Shown: positions 32,266-41,948 of the stretch, in pieces
Numbering within the stretch: position 1 is the first letter of the stretch
Layout of the letters: every line of letters begins with the position of its first letter
Origin: Pararhodonellum marinum
Lineage (GTDB): Bacteria; Bacteroidota; Bacteroidia; Cytophagales; Cyclobacteriaceae
NCBI RefSeq assembly: GCF_015354735.1
Contig: NZ_JACEFJ010000001.1
Span: 186,001-250,000, forward strand
Reading direction: 5' to 3'
Length of the DNA: 64,000 nt
The notes under the pieces: model-generated
Told to the model about the DNA's origin: nothing
What the model saw: the letters and a program-made list of their open reading frames with translations, nothing else
Database searches by the model: none
Translations under genes and position numbers: made by a program

Positions 32266-32572
32266 ATACTTTTAAAAAACCAAGTAAAACTAACTTGTTT
32301 ACACTTAGCAATCAATGGAAAACCTTGTTAATAAAACATAAAAATAAACGACTTCAGCTTTTTTTAGTTGCAGATGGGATGAATCCATTCCACGAAGCCT
32401 AACCATGACCATAATTCTGATAAAGAGAAAAATAGCATTTATGGTACTTCATTTTCTTTTTTGTTTGTCCATTAGGATTAACTAGACCTAGATGAATAAC
32501 TAAGTCCAAAGCATTGTTTTTATCCATGAGAAATTTATATATTCAATCTTCAACCCAAACCGTCATCCACCT
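32266..32572. other. intergenic, no gene seen
   Basis: 307 bp between divergently transcribed hydrolase and peptidase genes; should hold both promoters. AT-rich, no clear -7 box or repeat identified. Confidence 0.55.
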
Positions 32573-34222
32573 ATGAAGAACTTATTTGTCACCATGCTTG
32601 CAGTTTTTTGCCTATTATTTATTTCCTGTCAAAAAAATCCTGAAGAAGATGGAGTGATAAAGGTGGAAATGAAAAATTTGGAAAGGCACATCCAGATTTT
32701 GGCTTCGGATGATTTTGAAGGCAGAATGCCTTTTACAGAAGGGGAAAAAAAGACCTTAGACTATCTGGAAAAGGAATTTAGGTCTATTGGTTTGGCACCA
32801 GGCAATGGGAACAGTTTTTACCAGGAAGTGCCTTTGGTTTCAATTTCTACCTTCCCCTCAGAAAAGATGCAGATTAGTCATTCCAGGGGAAATTTGGACT
32901 TGGATGGACTTAAGGACTATGTAATCTGGACACAGCGCCCCGATTCCGTCATCTCCATAGATGAGGTTGATATGGTCTTTGCAGGCTTTGGTATCGTGGC
33001 TCCGGAATACGACTGGAATGATTATAAAAACCTGGATGTAAAGGACAAAATAGTGGTGGTACTGGTCAATGATCCGGGGTTTGGTACGGAGGATATTTCC
33101 CTCTTCAAAGGCAATACCATGACCTATTATGGAAGGTGGACTTATAAATATGAGGAGGCCGCTAGACAAGGGGCACTTGGTTGCCTGATCGTCCACAATA
33201 CCATTCCTGCCGGCTATGGATTCAATGTGGTTCAAAACAATTGGAATGCTTCCAAACTTTTTTTGGATGACAGGTCAAATCCTCCCTACAAGCTTGCTAT
33301 CGAAGGATGGGTAACACTGCCAGTGGCCAACAAAATATTTGAAATGGCTGGTTTAAATGAGAGAGAGCTCTTGGCAAAAGCCCGTAAATCTGATTTTCAG
33401 GGTGTCCCTTTAGACATGAAAGCCAGCACAACGGTACAAGTGGAAGCTACCTATGATGTTTCTCAAAATATTATCGGCATGGTAAAAGGAGAAAATAGAC
33501 CCGATGAGTACATTATTTACACCGCACATTGGGATCACCTCGGCATAGGCAAGCCGGATGAAAAGGGTGATACCATCTACAATGGCGCTTTGGACAATGC
33601 CAGTGGTACGGCGGCATTGTTGGAATTGGCCCGCGTCTTTAAAGATGGACCTGCTCCGGAAAGGACGGTTGTCTTTCTTGCTGTCACCGCTGAGGAACAG
33701 GGATTGTGGGGTTCTGCTTATTATGCACAAAACCCTGTTTTCCCAAAAGAAAAAACGGTGGCAAACATCAACATGGATGGGATCAATCCTTATGGAAAAA
33801 TGAATGACATGGTCATTGTTGGAATAGGGCAATCAGAATTGGAGGAGATCTTGGAGGAAGAATTGAAAAAAGTAGGAAGATATGCATCTCCTGAACCCAC
33901 ACCTTCATCAGGATATTATTTCAGGTCTGACCATTTTAATTTTGCCAAAGTTGGGATTCCTGCTCTGTATACCAATACAGGAGTTGATCATTTTGAGGAA
34001 GGAAAGGAGTTTGGAAAATCTTTACAGGAGGACTATGTATTTAAATATTACCATAAACCCTCAGATGAATATGATCCGCAACGATGGAATTTAGATGGTG
34101 CCGTGGAGGACGTTCAGGTATTGTATCAAGTAGGGCTGCAGCTTGCCAATTCAAGTGCTTGGCCTGGATGGAAAGATAATTCCGAATTCAAATCCATTAG
34201 GGCTGCGTATATGGAGAGATAA
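32573..34222 (+). CDS. M28-family zinc aminopeptidase lipoprotein
   Basis: 549 residues. A lipoprotein signal ends at LLFISC (Cys about residue 19). A PA-like insert (IVVVLVNDPGFG, GALGCLIVHNTIPAG) precedes the catalytic part: metal site TAHWDHLGIG, DNASGTAALLELA, TAEEQGLWGSAYYAQ, NINMDGINPYG and a late His in FRSDHFNFAKVGIPALYT. These are the M28 ligands in order. Probably a periplasmic/outer-membrane aminopeptidase of peptide scavenging. Confidence 0.93.
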   Translation: MKNLFVTMLAVFCLLFISCQKNPEEDGVIKVEMKNLERHIQILASDDFEGRMPFTEGEKKTLDYLEKEFRSIGLAPGNGNSFYQEVPLVSISTFPSEKMQISHSRGNLDLDGLKDYVIWTQRPDSVISIDEVDMVFAGFGIVAPEYDWNDYKNLDVKDKIVVVLVNDPGFGTEDISLFKGNTMTYYGRWTYKYEEAARQGALGCLIVHNTIPAGYGFNVVQNNWNASKLFLDDRSNPPYKLAIEGWVTLPVANKIFEMAGLNERELLAKARKSDFQGVPLDMKASTTVQVEATYDVSQNIIGMVKGENRPDEYIIYTAHWDHLGIGKPDEKGDTIYNGALDNASGTAALLELARVFKDGPAPERTVVFLAVTAEEQGLWGSAYYAQNPVFPKEKTVANINMDGINPYGKMNDMVIVGIGQSELEEILEEELKKVGRYASPEPTPSSGYYFRSDHFNFAKVGIPALYTNTGVDHFEEGKEFGKSLQEDYVFKYYHKPSDEYDPQRWNLDGAVEDVQVLYQVGLQLANSSAWPGWKDNSEFKSIRAAYMER

Positions 34223-34224
34223 GG

Positions 34225-34797
34225 TCAATTTTTCAAAACAGGAGATGTTGAAGCAATTTCCACCCTTTCTCCATTTCTAAAAAAAAGTATGGTTTCGGTG
34301 TGCAATTGTTGGAGCCCTGAAATATTTTTGTTCAATCTTGTAGTGATGAATTTGTCGGTTTTGCTGAAATCCCGAAACCTACTCAACTGAGTACCATCTG
34401 GCAAAATCAATAAAAATGAAATGTCTGTGCCCTTGGCAAGATCTTCGAAAGGTTCTGTCAGAATGACCTGAATCAATGACAGGTTTTGAAAGTTGAAATA
34501 AACGGGACAGTCGGTCGAAAAACCTTGGCCAATAAAAAATGCTTCGTCAAAATCGGTATCGTCGAGCTCTATTTCCACATTGAACCGAAAAGCATTTATC
34601 GGTACTGTGTCCATTTCGGTGGAATAATTTCGGTTTTCGAAAGGCTCATAGAATACCTGAGAAAGTCCGGTTACCTCCGCCGCCAAAGGAGGAGGACAAT
34701 TTTTCAGCTCTTCAAGATCAAATAAATCATCACAGCCCACACATGCCACATACACCAGCAGGGCGATAAACCCAAATTTAACCATTCCAGAACCCAT
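34225..34797 (-). CDS. hypothetical lipoprotein
   Basis: 190 residues with a lipobox (LLVYVACVGC, Cys about residue 22), then LEELKNCPPPLAAEVTGLSQVFYE and a beta-rich mature part (ISFLLILPDGTQLSRF). No domain recognised. It is convergent with the M28 peptidase gene, 2 bp apart at the 3' ends. Confidence 0.65.
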   Translation of the reverse strand: MGSGMVKFGFIALLVYVACVGCDDLFDLEELKNCPPPLAAEVTGLSQVFYEPFENRNYSTEMDTVPINAFRFNVEIELDDTDFDEAFFIGQGFSTDCPVYFNFQNLSLIQVILTEPFEDLAKGTDISFLLILPDGTQLSRFRDFSKTDKFITTRLNKNISGLQQLHTETILFFRNGERVEIASTSPVLKN

Positions 34798-35068
34798 ACT
34801 CTAATAACGAAATTAAAAGGGAGCCTTCCTGAAAAAATTGATTTTTTTTTGCCATTAAAAACCTTCGGTTTATCTTTTGTTTATTTCCGGTTCCCGTTAA
34901 AAACAGGTTTTTAAAAAATCATAAGGCTGAACCTCATTTTCCAAAAGAGAAAAATGGTAAGCGTATGGAATTAAAATCACACCTTAAAATTTTTTTCCGA
35001 TACAACCCTACAAAAAACAAACTTAGTTGTCATATTTGCGTAACCATTTTAGACTTAAAATTTATTTT

Positions 35069-35647
35069 ATGAAATCAAGCCTTCTTTTTACCTGCTTGTT
35101 TGTTTTGACCCTTCAGCTTTTTGCCCAAGAAGGAAAATTACCCACTAATGCAGTCTATGTAGAACTAGGGGGACCAGGACTTCCTTATTCCTTCAATTAT
35201 GATTTTAGATTTGATAAAACCAAGATAGATTCTTGGGGGATGCGGATTGGGGCAGGTGGATATGCTGTTTCAGGAGGGGATTCTTTCTTTTCACTTCCTG
35301 TCCAGATCAATAAATTGATGGGTAATGGACCACACTATTTTGAAATTGGTGGGGGAGCTACTTTTGTAGCCTTTAAGTCCAGCACCTATTCCTATTGTCA
35401 ATCCGGGGAATACAATTCGGTAACAGGAATGTGGGAGTGCACCAGCACCTTTACCTCAAGAAGTGACCGGACAGAATTTATTTTACCGATAGAAGGATCT
35501 CCTAACTTGATGGGTACCCTTAATTTTGGCTATCGAAAAGTGCCAACGGATGGCGGTTTTACCTGGGGTTTCAACCTTAACCCCATTTTCAACAGCAATG
35601 GTTTTTGGCCGCTGTTTGGAGGCATTAAATTTGGCTACGCCTTTTGA
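35069..35647 (+). CDS. small outer-membrane barrel protein, tandem copy A
   Basis: 192 residues from the ATG at 35069 (MKSSLLFTCLFVLTLQ). Signal peptide cleavage is near LFAQEG. Strands carry VYVELGGPGLPYSFNYD, VQINKLMGNGPHYFEIGGG and FGYRKVPTDGGFTWGF; the last residue is F in GYAF, as usual for barrel C-termini. A two-cysteine excursion (YCQSGEYNSVTGMWECTS) is specific to this copy. Paralogous to the next gene and to the broken gene at 1-475. Confidence 0.75.
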   Translation: MKSSLLFTCLFVLTLQLFAQEGKLPTNAVYVELGGPGLPYSFNYDFRFDKTKIDSWGMRIGAGGYAVSGGDSFFSLPVQINKLMGNGPHYFEIGGGATFVAFKSSTYSYCQSGEYNSVTGMWECTSTFTSRSDRTEFILPIEGSPNLMGTLNFGYRKVPTDGGFTWGFNLNPIFNSNGFWPLFGGIKFGYAF

Positions 35648-35708
35648 ATAGTTTGTTTCTTCATATTTGAGGAAATTAATTTATTTCTTTTTTTCAGAAT
35701 TCTTAATT

Positions 35709-36203
35709 ATGATAAGATCATTTACATTTCTAGCTGTTTTATTTATCCAAACCACCTTATTTGCCCAAGCACCTGAAAGAACCAGAAGCCAGGGAGTATT
35801 TGTGGAGCTATTGGGAAACGGCTTGTTGTACTCTTTCAACTATGATACCCGGTTCAATCAAAGCTATACAGGACTTGGGGGAAGGGTAGGATTGAGTTAT
35901 TTGGCTGTGGACGGCACCAATCTGACCACCGTTCCAGTTGTATTGAATTACCTTTTGGGCAAAGACAAGCATTTGTTTGAGGTAGGAATAGGCACCACGT
36001 TTGTTGCTGCCGCAGACCGGACCAATGTAGGCCCCATCAGTGAAGCCAACCGTGGGTCTACGTTTATAGGGACAATGAGTTTAGGTTACAGACTAGAGCC
36101 TAGGGATGGTGGGTTTATGTTCCGTGCAGGAATCACACCGATTTTCGATTCCAGCAACTTTTTTCCTTTCTGGCCACAGGTGTCTTTTGGTTATGCCTTT
36201 TGA
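35709..36203 (+). CDS. small outer-membrane barrel protein, tandem copy B
   Basis: 164 residues from the ATG at 35709. Signal peptide ends near LFAQAP. Shares FVELLGNGLLYSFNYDTRF, HLFEVGIGTTFVAA, GYRLEPRDGGFMFRAG and the terminal GYAF with copy A. It is 61 bp downstream of A, so both are probably co-expressed. Function unknown; may be a minor porin-like or structural protein. Confidence 0.75.
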   Translation: MIRSFTFLAVLFIQTTLFAQAPERTRSQGVFVELLGNGLLYSFNYDTRFNQSYTGLGGRVGLSYLAVDGTNLTTVPVVLNYLLGKDKHLFEVGIGTTFVAAADRTNVGPISEANRGSTFIGTMSLGYRLEPRDGGFMFRAGITPIFDSSNFFPFWPQVSFGYAF

Positions 36204-36230
36204 CACCTTTAAATCAGGGATGTGTGCTTC

Positions 36231-37031
36231 CTATTTCTTTTCTATCTTCTCATAAGAGGCCAGGACGCCCCTTACCATAGCGGCACTGAATCCTTGGTGC
36301 TCCATTTCATTCAATCCTACAATGGTGCATCCTTTTGGGGTGGTCACTTTGTCGATGGCTTCCTCGGGATGCATTTGTTTTTGGATCATCAATTCAGCCG
36401 CACCTTTTACTGTTTGATTCACAATGAGATTTGCGGTTTTGGCATCAAAACCGATCTGAATACCACCCTGTATCATGGCCCGCATAAAACGCAACACATA
36501 GGCAATTCCGCATGCACCCAATACGGTCGCTGCCTCCATGAGACTTTCATCAATGGTGATGGAAAAGCCCACACTATTGAATAATTTCTTGATGCTTTCA
36601 TCTATTTCCGGTGTGCTGTTGCTTCCACAGATACAGGTGACCGATTCTTTGATATCAGCGGCGATGTTTGGCATGGCCCTGTATAAGGTTGTTTTTTTAT
36701 CCAATACCTCATACATTTCTTCCAAAGTAACGCCTGTAGCCAAGGAAACGATGATTTGTTTATCCGGTTTCAAGACCGATTTGATCTCCTTCAGGATATG
36801 GTTGACATTATAGGGTTTTACCCCTAAGATCAGGATATCGGCTTCCATAGCGGCCAATACATTGTCTGTGAGCACCTTTACACCTAGAGGTTGCAATTCA
36901 TACAGGCTGTTTGGGTTTCTTCTGGTCAGGGTAAGGTTATTGGGTTCAAAATTTTCGGACTCCAACAGGCCATGGGCTATAGAGGTACCTAAATTACCAC
37001 ATCCCAGAATGGCTATTTTTTGATGAATCAT
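36231..37031 (-). CDS. proC: pyrroline-5-carboxylate reductase
   Basis: 266 residues from the ATG at 37031 (MIHQKIAILGCGNLGTSIAHGL). The N-terminal Rossmann loop GCGNLGTS binds NAD(P)H. LILGVKPYNV and RAMPNIAADI are typical, and the C-terminal signature MEAATVLGACGIAYVLRFM and TVKGAAELM close the helical dimer domain. It makes proline from pyrroline-5-carboxylate. Confidence 0.93.
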   Translation of the reverse strand: MIHQKIAILGCGNLGTSIAHGLLESENFEPNNLTLTRRNPNSLYELQPLGVKVLTDNVLAAMEADILILGVKPYNVNHILKEIKSVLKPDKQIIVSLATGVTLEEMYEVLDKKTTLYRAMPNIAADIKESVTCICGSNSTPEIDESIKKLFNSVGFSITIDESLMEAATVLGACGIAYVLRFMRAMIQGGIQIGFDAKTANLIVNQTVKGAAELMIQKQMHPEEAIDKVTTPKGCTIVGLNEMEHQGFSAAMVRGVLASYEKIEKK

Positions 37032-37248
37032 GAAGGTTTGTTTAATCAAATGCTTGAATGGTTGCCTAAAGTTAAATAAATCACATGGTTAATTAAGAAT
37101 AAGAGAAGCAATTAATACATTGACCTACCCTTCATTTATTTGTAACTTGTGCAAAATTAGATACCTTCTGAATCATTTATCACCAATTTTTGAAGGGGAA
37201 ACCCAAACATGTAGGGTTAAAATAACCAGAATAAAAAACGTATAAACA

Positions 37249-38064
37249 ATGCTTGAACAGTTCGAAGTTATTAAAGATCAATTACTTGAGGATTACAGTC
37301 TCTTTGTGGTGATCTTATTCAAAATGGTCGTGGCAACCATTTTATTGGTGATTTTCTGGTTTATCGGGAACAGAGTCAATCAAATCTCCAACAAAAAATT
37401 GGGCAGAAGGCTTCAAGATCCTTTATTGGCCAGCTTTATAGGAGGCGTATTTCGATTCATCATTTTTTTAATGGGATTGATGTTGATTTTCAGGGTATTT
37501 GGTTGGACCAATCTCGTATCAGGCATGCTTGCAGGAGCTGGACTTACTGCTTTTATCGTGGGCTTTGCGCTAAAAGACATTGGCGAAAACTTCCTTGCAG
37601 GTATTTTATTGGCCTTTAAAAGGCCATTTAGGGTGGGGGATACCATTGAGATTGCGGGCTTAAGGGGACGGATAAAGGCCCTAAATCTTAGAGACACATT
37701 GTTAAAAACACCGGACGGAAAGGACATCTATCTTCCCAACAGCATCATAGTCAAAAATCCCCTGACCAATTTCACTATAGATGGTTATTTGAGGCATGAA
37801 TTTACTGTAATCCTGAGCCAGCAGGATGATTGTTTCCAAGCCATGGCCATTATGGAAAAAGCCATCGTCAATATCGCAGGCGTATTGGACGGTAGCCGTG
37901 CACCAAGCTTGTTTGTGGGGGGCTTGGCAGGCAATAAAGTCAATGTCATCATCCATTTTTGGGTAGATACTTTTGACAGAAGAACCCCAGATCATTTGGT
38001 GAAATCCAATGCCATTGTTTTGGTTTTACAAGCATTAAAAGAAGCTGGAATCACAACAGGTTGA
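37249..38064 (+). CDS. small-conductance mechanosensitive channel (MscS family)
   Basis: 271 residues. TM1 about 19-42, TM2 about 60-82 and the pore helix TM3 with GAGLTAFIVGFALKDIGENFLAGILLAF (partly quoted: GFALKDIGENFLAGI). The beta domain starts with RVGDTIEIAGLRGRIKALNLRDTLLKT and DGKDIYLPNSIIVKNPLTNF. Typical length for MscS; an inner-membrane osmotic release valve. Confidence 0.92.
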   Translation: MLEQFEVIKDQLLEDYSLFVVILFKMVVATILLVIFWFIGNRVNQISNKKLGRRLQDPLLASFIGGVFRFIIFLMGLMLIFRVFGWTNLVSGMLAGAGLTAFIVGFALKDIGENFLAGILLAFKRPFRVGDTIEIAGLRGRIKALNLRDTLLKTPDGKDIYLPNSIIVKNPLTNFTIDGYLRHEFTVILSQQDDCFQAMAIMEKAIVNIAGVLDGSRAPSLFVGGLAGNKVNVIIHFWVDTFDRRTPDHLVKSNAIVLVLQALKEAGITTG

Positions 38065-38147
38065 CTTTGAATCAATCCCCTTTCAGCTTTAGCAAAGTCG
38101 ATTTCACTTTTATGTAGATCGCTTTTTATATTACCACCCCAGTTTTC

Positions 38148-38175
38148 TTGTCAAAACCAATTTTCCTTATCTTTG
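38148..38175 (+). promoter_or_regulatory. promoter of metG; nearly leaderless
   Basis: TTG (38148-38150) and TATCTTTG (38168-38175) are 17 bp apart. The -7 box ends only 6 nt before the ATG at 38182, so transcription should start at or next to the start codon. Confidence 0.6.
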
Positions 38176-38181
38176 TGCCCT

Positions 38182-40242
38182 ATGAGTAAAAAAGAATTCA
38201 AAAGATATACCGTTACCTCTGCCTTGCCCTATGCCAATGGACCTGTTCACATTGGCCACTTGGCTGGGTGTTACATTCCCTCAGATATTTATGTACGTTA
38301 CTTAAGATCCCAAAATAAGGATGTGATTTACATTTGTGGTTCTGACGAACATGGGGTGGCCATTACCATAAAAGCACAAAAAGAAGGGGTGAGTCCCCAG
38401 GAAATCGTGGATCGGTATCATGAAATGATGAAGGCAAGTTTCGAGGAATTTGGAATCAGTTTTGATCATTATTCCAGGACCTCAGCCCCGATTCACCATG
38501 AGACGGCGGGAGGATTTTTTAAGAACCTTTATGACAAAGGTGAATTTATTGAGCAGGACACCGAGCAGTATTATGATGAAGAGGCACAGCAGTTTCTAGC
38601 CGATAGGTACATAGAGGGAACTTGTCCGAAATGTGGCTATGAACATGCTTATGGAGATCAGTGCGAGCGCTGTGGAACCAGCTTAAGTCCCACTGACTTG
38701 ATCAATCCAAAATCCAAGTTAAGTGGAAATTCACCGGTACTCAAAACCACCAAGCATTGGTTTTTGGATCTGGCGAGTTATACGGAATTCCTGAAAAAAT
38801 GGATTTTGGAAGACCATAAAGACGATTGGAAAAACAATGTTTTAGGTCAATGTAGAAGTTGGCTGGAGGCGGGCGATGGCCTTCAAGCCAGGTCCATGAC
38901 CCGTGACATGGAGTGGGGGGTGCCTGTCCCTATACCGGGAGCAGAAGGAAAAGTGTTGTATGTTTGGTTTGATGCCCCTATCGGTTACATTTCTTCTACC
39001 AAGGAATGGGCTGCCGAAAAAGGGATTGACTGGGAGCCTTATTGGAAAGATAAGGATACCAAGCTTGTTCATTTCATTGGCAAAGACAACATTGTTTTCC
39101 ATTGCATCATCTTTCCTGCCATTCTCAAAACGCATGGAGAATATGTTTTGCCGGACAATGTCCCTGCCAATGAATTTTTAAATTTGGAAGGGGACAAAAT
39201 TTCAACTTCAAGAAATTGGGCAGTTTGGCTGCATGAATACTTGGAGGAATTTCCGGGAAAACAGGATGTCCTGAGATACGTCTTGACAGCAAATGCACCT
39301 GAAACAAAGGACAATGATTTTACTTGGAAAGATTTCCAATCCCATAACAATTCCGAATTGGTGGCCATCTATGGAAACTTTGTCAATAGGGCCATGGTAT
39401 TGACCCACAAATTTTTTCATGGAGTAGTGCCTCCCCTTGGAGATTGTTACCAAGTGGATGTAGACGTGATGGAAAGCTTGAAAACATTTCCCGAAAAAAT
39501 CGAGGCTTCCATTGAGAAATTTAGAATTCGGGAGGCTTTGGCATTGGTAATTGAAATGGCAAGGCTTGGAAACAAATACCTTGCGGATACCGAACCATGG
39601 AAAACGATCAAGACTGATCAGGCAAGAACAGGTACCATATTGAATATAGCCCTGAACATTGCAGCTAACCTGGCCATCGTTTCAGAACCGTTTCTCCCAT
39701 TTACTTCACAGCGTTTGTTTGATATGCTCCACCTTGACCAATTGAAATGGGGTGAAGCTGGAAAAGCTGATTTGATCCAAGCAGGTCACAGTATAAATGA
39801 AGCAAGTCTGCTTTTTGAAAAAATCGAAGATGAAGTGGTCGCCGCACAGGTAAATAAACTGCTGGAAACCAAAAAAAACAATGAGGCCAACAATACACCG
39901 GTCATGCCAATGAAGGAACTCATCAGCTATGACGATTTTGCAAAGTTGGATATGAGGGTAGTAAAAGTCTTAACAGCTGAGAAACTTCCCAAATCAAAGA
40001 AACTGCTTAAGTTGATGGTAGAAACGGGGTTGGGGAAGAAAACGGTTCTGAGTGGAATTGCAGAACATTTCGAACCTCAAGAGCTCATAGGCAAAGAAGT
40101 GGTGATGTTAATCAATTTGGCTCCCAGAAAAATGATGGGGATTGATTCGGAAGGAATGATCTTGATGGCAGAGGACAAAGATGGGTCTTTCAGGTTATTA
40201 GAACCTCATTTGGCCACTTCAACTGGGGCTGTGATAAGCTAA
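38182..40242 (+). CDS. metG: methionyl-tRNA synthetase
   Basis: 686 residues from the ATG at 38182 ([19 protein letters not shown]). HIGH-type PVHIGHLAG, zinc knuckle [22 protein letters not shown], and KMSKS-type GDKISTSRN can be seen; the anticodon-binding domain follows, and residues from about 575 form a C-terminal tRNA-binding/dimerisation domain ([31 protein letters not shown]). This long form is usual in Bacteroidetes. Charges tRNA-Met. Confidence 0.97.
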   Translation: MSKKEFKRYTVTSALPYANGPVHIGHLAGCYIPSDIYVRYLRSQNKDVIYICGSDEHGVAITIKAQKEGVSPQEIVDRYHEMMKASFEEFGISFDHYSRTSAPIHHETAGGFFKNLYDKGEFIEQDTEQYYDEEAQQFLADRYIEGTCPKCGYEHAYGDQCERCGTSLSPTDLINPKSKLSGNSPVLKTTKHWFLDLASYTEFLKKWILEDHKDDWKNNVLGQCRSWLEAGDGLQARSMTRDMEWGVPVPIPGAEGKVLYVWFDAPIGYISSTKEWAAEKGIDWEPYWKDKDTKLVHFIGKDNIVFHCIIFPAILKTHGEYVLPDNVPANEFLNLEGDKISTSRNWAVWLHEYLEEFPGKQDVLRYVLTANAPETKDNDFTWKDFQSHNNSELVAIYGNFVNRAMVLTHKFFHGVVPPLGDCYQVDVDVMESLKTFPEKIEASIEKFRIREALALVIEMARLGNKYLADTEPWKTIKTDQARTGTILNIALNIAANLAIVSEPFLPFTSQRLFDMLHLDQLKWGEAGKADLIQAGHSINEASLLFEKIEDEVVAAQVNKLLETKKNNEANNTPVMPMKELISYDDFAKLDMRVVKVLTAEKLPKSKKLLKLMVETGLGKKTVLSGIAEHFEPQELIGKEVVMLINLAPRKMMGIDSEGMILMAEDKDGSFRLLEPHLATSTGAVIS

Positions 40243-40269
40243 TCCCAAAATCTTTCACTTTAAAGAAAA

Positions 40270-40301
40270 CCTGCTTTCTGATCTTAATTCTGGAAAGCAG
40301 G
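40270..40301 (+). terminator. hairpin after metG
   Basis: CCTGCTTTC (40270-40278) pairs with GAAAGCAGG (40293-40301), followed by GATTTCTATAACTTTTT. The tail is only moderately T-rich. Confidence 0.5.
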
Positions 40302-40341
40302 GATTTCTATAACTTTTTCAGTCAATGTTAGTTCGTTAGGT

Positions 40342-40770
40342 ATGAACCTGTTTTTTCGTCTACTTTTACTTTCCATTTTCCTTCAAGGTACTCCCAATAT
40401 AAATACCTTGGAGGACATGAGGTGGGAAAAAAGAATTGTTTTGTACTTCGATCCAGATAAGCGGATACATCCAGATTTTCTCGAAGAAAATGTACTGAAA
40501 GGCATAGAGGAAAGAGACATTGCCTATTTTATTTTTTCAGACCAACTTTATTCAAATGTCTCTCATCAGTTTACCAAAGACTATCAAGACGAGATAAAGA
40601 TAAAGTTTGGAAAAGAGAACAGATTAAAATGGGTGTTGATTGGAAAAGATGGCGGCGTCAAGCTTTCAAAGGATCAATTGATTGATTTTGATTTGATTTT
40701 CAAGACCATAGACCAAATGCCGATGCGAATTCAAGAGATGAAAGACGGGAAGGGGATCGAAAAAAAGTGA
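40342..40770 (+). CDS. DUF4174 family exported protein
   Basis: 142 residues. The N-terminal segment LLLLSIFLQGTP is a signal peptide; the rest has EDMRWEKRIVLYFDPD, EERDIAYFIFSDQ, LKWVLIGKDGGVKLS and IDQMPMRIQEMK, matching DUF4174, a thioredoxin-like fold family with unknown activity in which the K-D-G-G-V-K motif is conserved. No cysteines of a CxxC site are present. Ends just before a terminator. Confidence 0.8.
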   Translation: MNLFFRLLLLSIFLQGTPNINTLEDMRWEKRIVLYFDPDKRIHPDFLEENVLKGIEERDIAYFIFSDQLYSNVSHQFTKDYQDEIKIKFGKENRLKWVLIGKDGGVKLSKDQLIDFDLIFKTIDQMPMRIQEMKDGKGIEKK

Positions 40771-40798
40771 AAAAATACCAAGAATTGGGTATTTTTTT
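40770..40798 (+). terminator. intrinsic terminator after the DUF4174 gene
   Basis: AAAAAATACC (40770-40779) pairs with GGTATTTTTT (40788-40797), loop AAGAATTG, followed by a T-tract. The stop codon of the gene sits in the A-side of the stem. Confidence 0.7.
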
Positions 40799-40844
40799 GA
40801 ACGCAACTTATGTCTAATTTTAAACATAAAATAAATGAGTCCCT

Positions 40845-41066
40845 ATGAAATTCTTTTATCTCAGTACCTTGAAAAATCCTGATGGTTTTTACGAAATTCA
40901 CGAACGTGAATGTGACTTGATTCCTGACATGCTTGAGCGTGAATACCTTGGTCCTTTCAATAACCATAAAGAAGCACTAACAAGAGCACTAACCAAAAAA
41001 GCCAACGTAAGGCCTTGCCTGTCCTGCTGCAAAAAACAGGTATATACTTTGCTCAAGGTATCTTGA
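40845..41066 (+). CDS. small cysteine-containing protein, HERECDLIP type
   Basis: 73 residues, no signal peptide. Blocks FYEIHERECDLIPDM, EYLGPFNNHKEALTRAL and a terminal CLSCC (Cys58, 61, 62) next to CKKQVY are shared in pattern with short Bacteroidetes proteins of unknown function; the C-terminal C-x2-C-C and the Cys23 could bind a metal. Not part of an operon. Kept as a real gene because the blocks are ordered and GC/codon use match its neighbours. Confidence 0.65.
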   Translation: MKFFYLSTLKNPDGFYEIHERECDLIPDMLEREYLGPFNNHKEALTRALTKKANVRPCLSCCKKQVYTLLKVS

Positions 41067-41072
41067 AATAAA

Positions 41073-41555
41073 TCAGTTTCCTGCTTCTTTGCTGTAATCT
41101 GTTGGAATTAGACTTCCAGCTTGGTCATTGACTAGCGTTTCCATGTTGGGAATGATGTCTGTATTTTGAGAAGCCACTACCAACCAGTTTCCTGTAATTT
41201 TTTGTTTCCTTACTACAAATGTGAATATGTTTTTTCTCACCCCTGGCTTTGGAACTTCTTTGGTGGAGGTTTGCCCTTCTAATTTCATCCTTGCATGAAC
41301 GATGGCAAGGTCTTCATTCAAAATCGTGAGTTTGGTTCTGATCAATTGAAGACTGGATAGTTTAAATATCTTTTCGAAGCCATATTGATGGGCTTTTTGA
41401 ATGGAAGCCCTATCATGCCACCAGAGTCCTGTCACATTGATAAACTCGGCATTTTCTTCGAATAATTCCGCCAGTGATTTGGCATTTTTAGCATTCCATG
41501 CCGCTACAAATAATTGAGGTATTTCCTGAGGATTTTTGGCTGTTGAATTATCCAT
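41073..41555 (-). CDS. SnoaL-like (NTF2-fold) protein
   Basis: 160 residues from the ATG at 41555 (MDNSTAKNPQEIPQLFVAAW). WNAKNAKSLAELFEENAEFINVTGLWWHDRASI (partly quoted: SLAELFEENAEFINVTGLWW) is the start of the NTF2-like cone fold of the SgcJ/EcaC group; NEDLAIVHARMKLEG and TFVVRKQKITGNWLVVASQNTDI complete it. Such proteins bind small hydrophobic ligands or act as minor enzymes. Substrate unknown. Confidence 0.8.
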   Translation of the reverse strand: MDNSTAKNPQEIPQLFVAAWNAKNAKSLAELFEENAEFINVTGLWWHDRASIQKAHQYGFEKIFKLSSLQLIRTKLTILNEDLAIVHARMKLEGQTSTKEVPKPGVRKNIFTFVVRKQKITGNWLVVASQNTDIIPNMETLVNDQAGSLIPTDYSKEAGN

Positions 41556-41948
41556 AATGTGAGTTTGCATGTCGGATTAAAATTGACCTGACTTCTGTCA
41601 GTCAACCAATTTACCGAATTGAACCCTCTCCTGGAAATGAACTATCAAAAAACTGAAAAAGGCCTTGGCTGATCCTAAAAGCCAAGACCTTTGATAAAAA
41701 ATGGTATTAAAAAATCACCTTCATAACCTACTGGGTCCTTACTCGCAATCATGCTTTCAAAAATCGGTAAGTTGTTAGGTTTCGATTAAACTGGGTCTAA
41801 ATTCTAACACAATGAAGGTATGAAAGTATGACTATATTGATCCTGATATAAATCAGCTTTTGGGATGATTTTTGGTGCCATCATACAGAAATTTACTTCT
41901 TCCCAAATGAAATGAGGGTTAGAAATCCAGAAAACAGTTTTCACTGGG
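41556..41948. other. intergenic with a terminator hairpin
   Basis: 393 bp. The only structure is a hairpin at 41658-41693; no gene or repeat is seen. Confidence 0.6.
41658..41693 (-). terminator. terminator of the DUF5723 gene (minus strand)
   Basis: AAAGGCCTTGGC (41658-41669) pairs with GCCAAGACCTTT (41681-41692) with one mismatch; on the minus strand the stem is followed by TTTTTCAGTTTTTT. It lies about 255 bp after the stop of the barrel gene. Confidence 0.55.

Noticed and set aside
38173-38181. Start of metG at TTG nine bases upstream
   Set aside because: It lies inside the TATCTTTG promoter box; the ATG at 38182 gives the normal family N-terminus.
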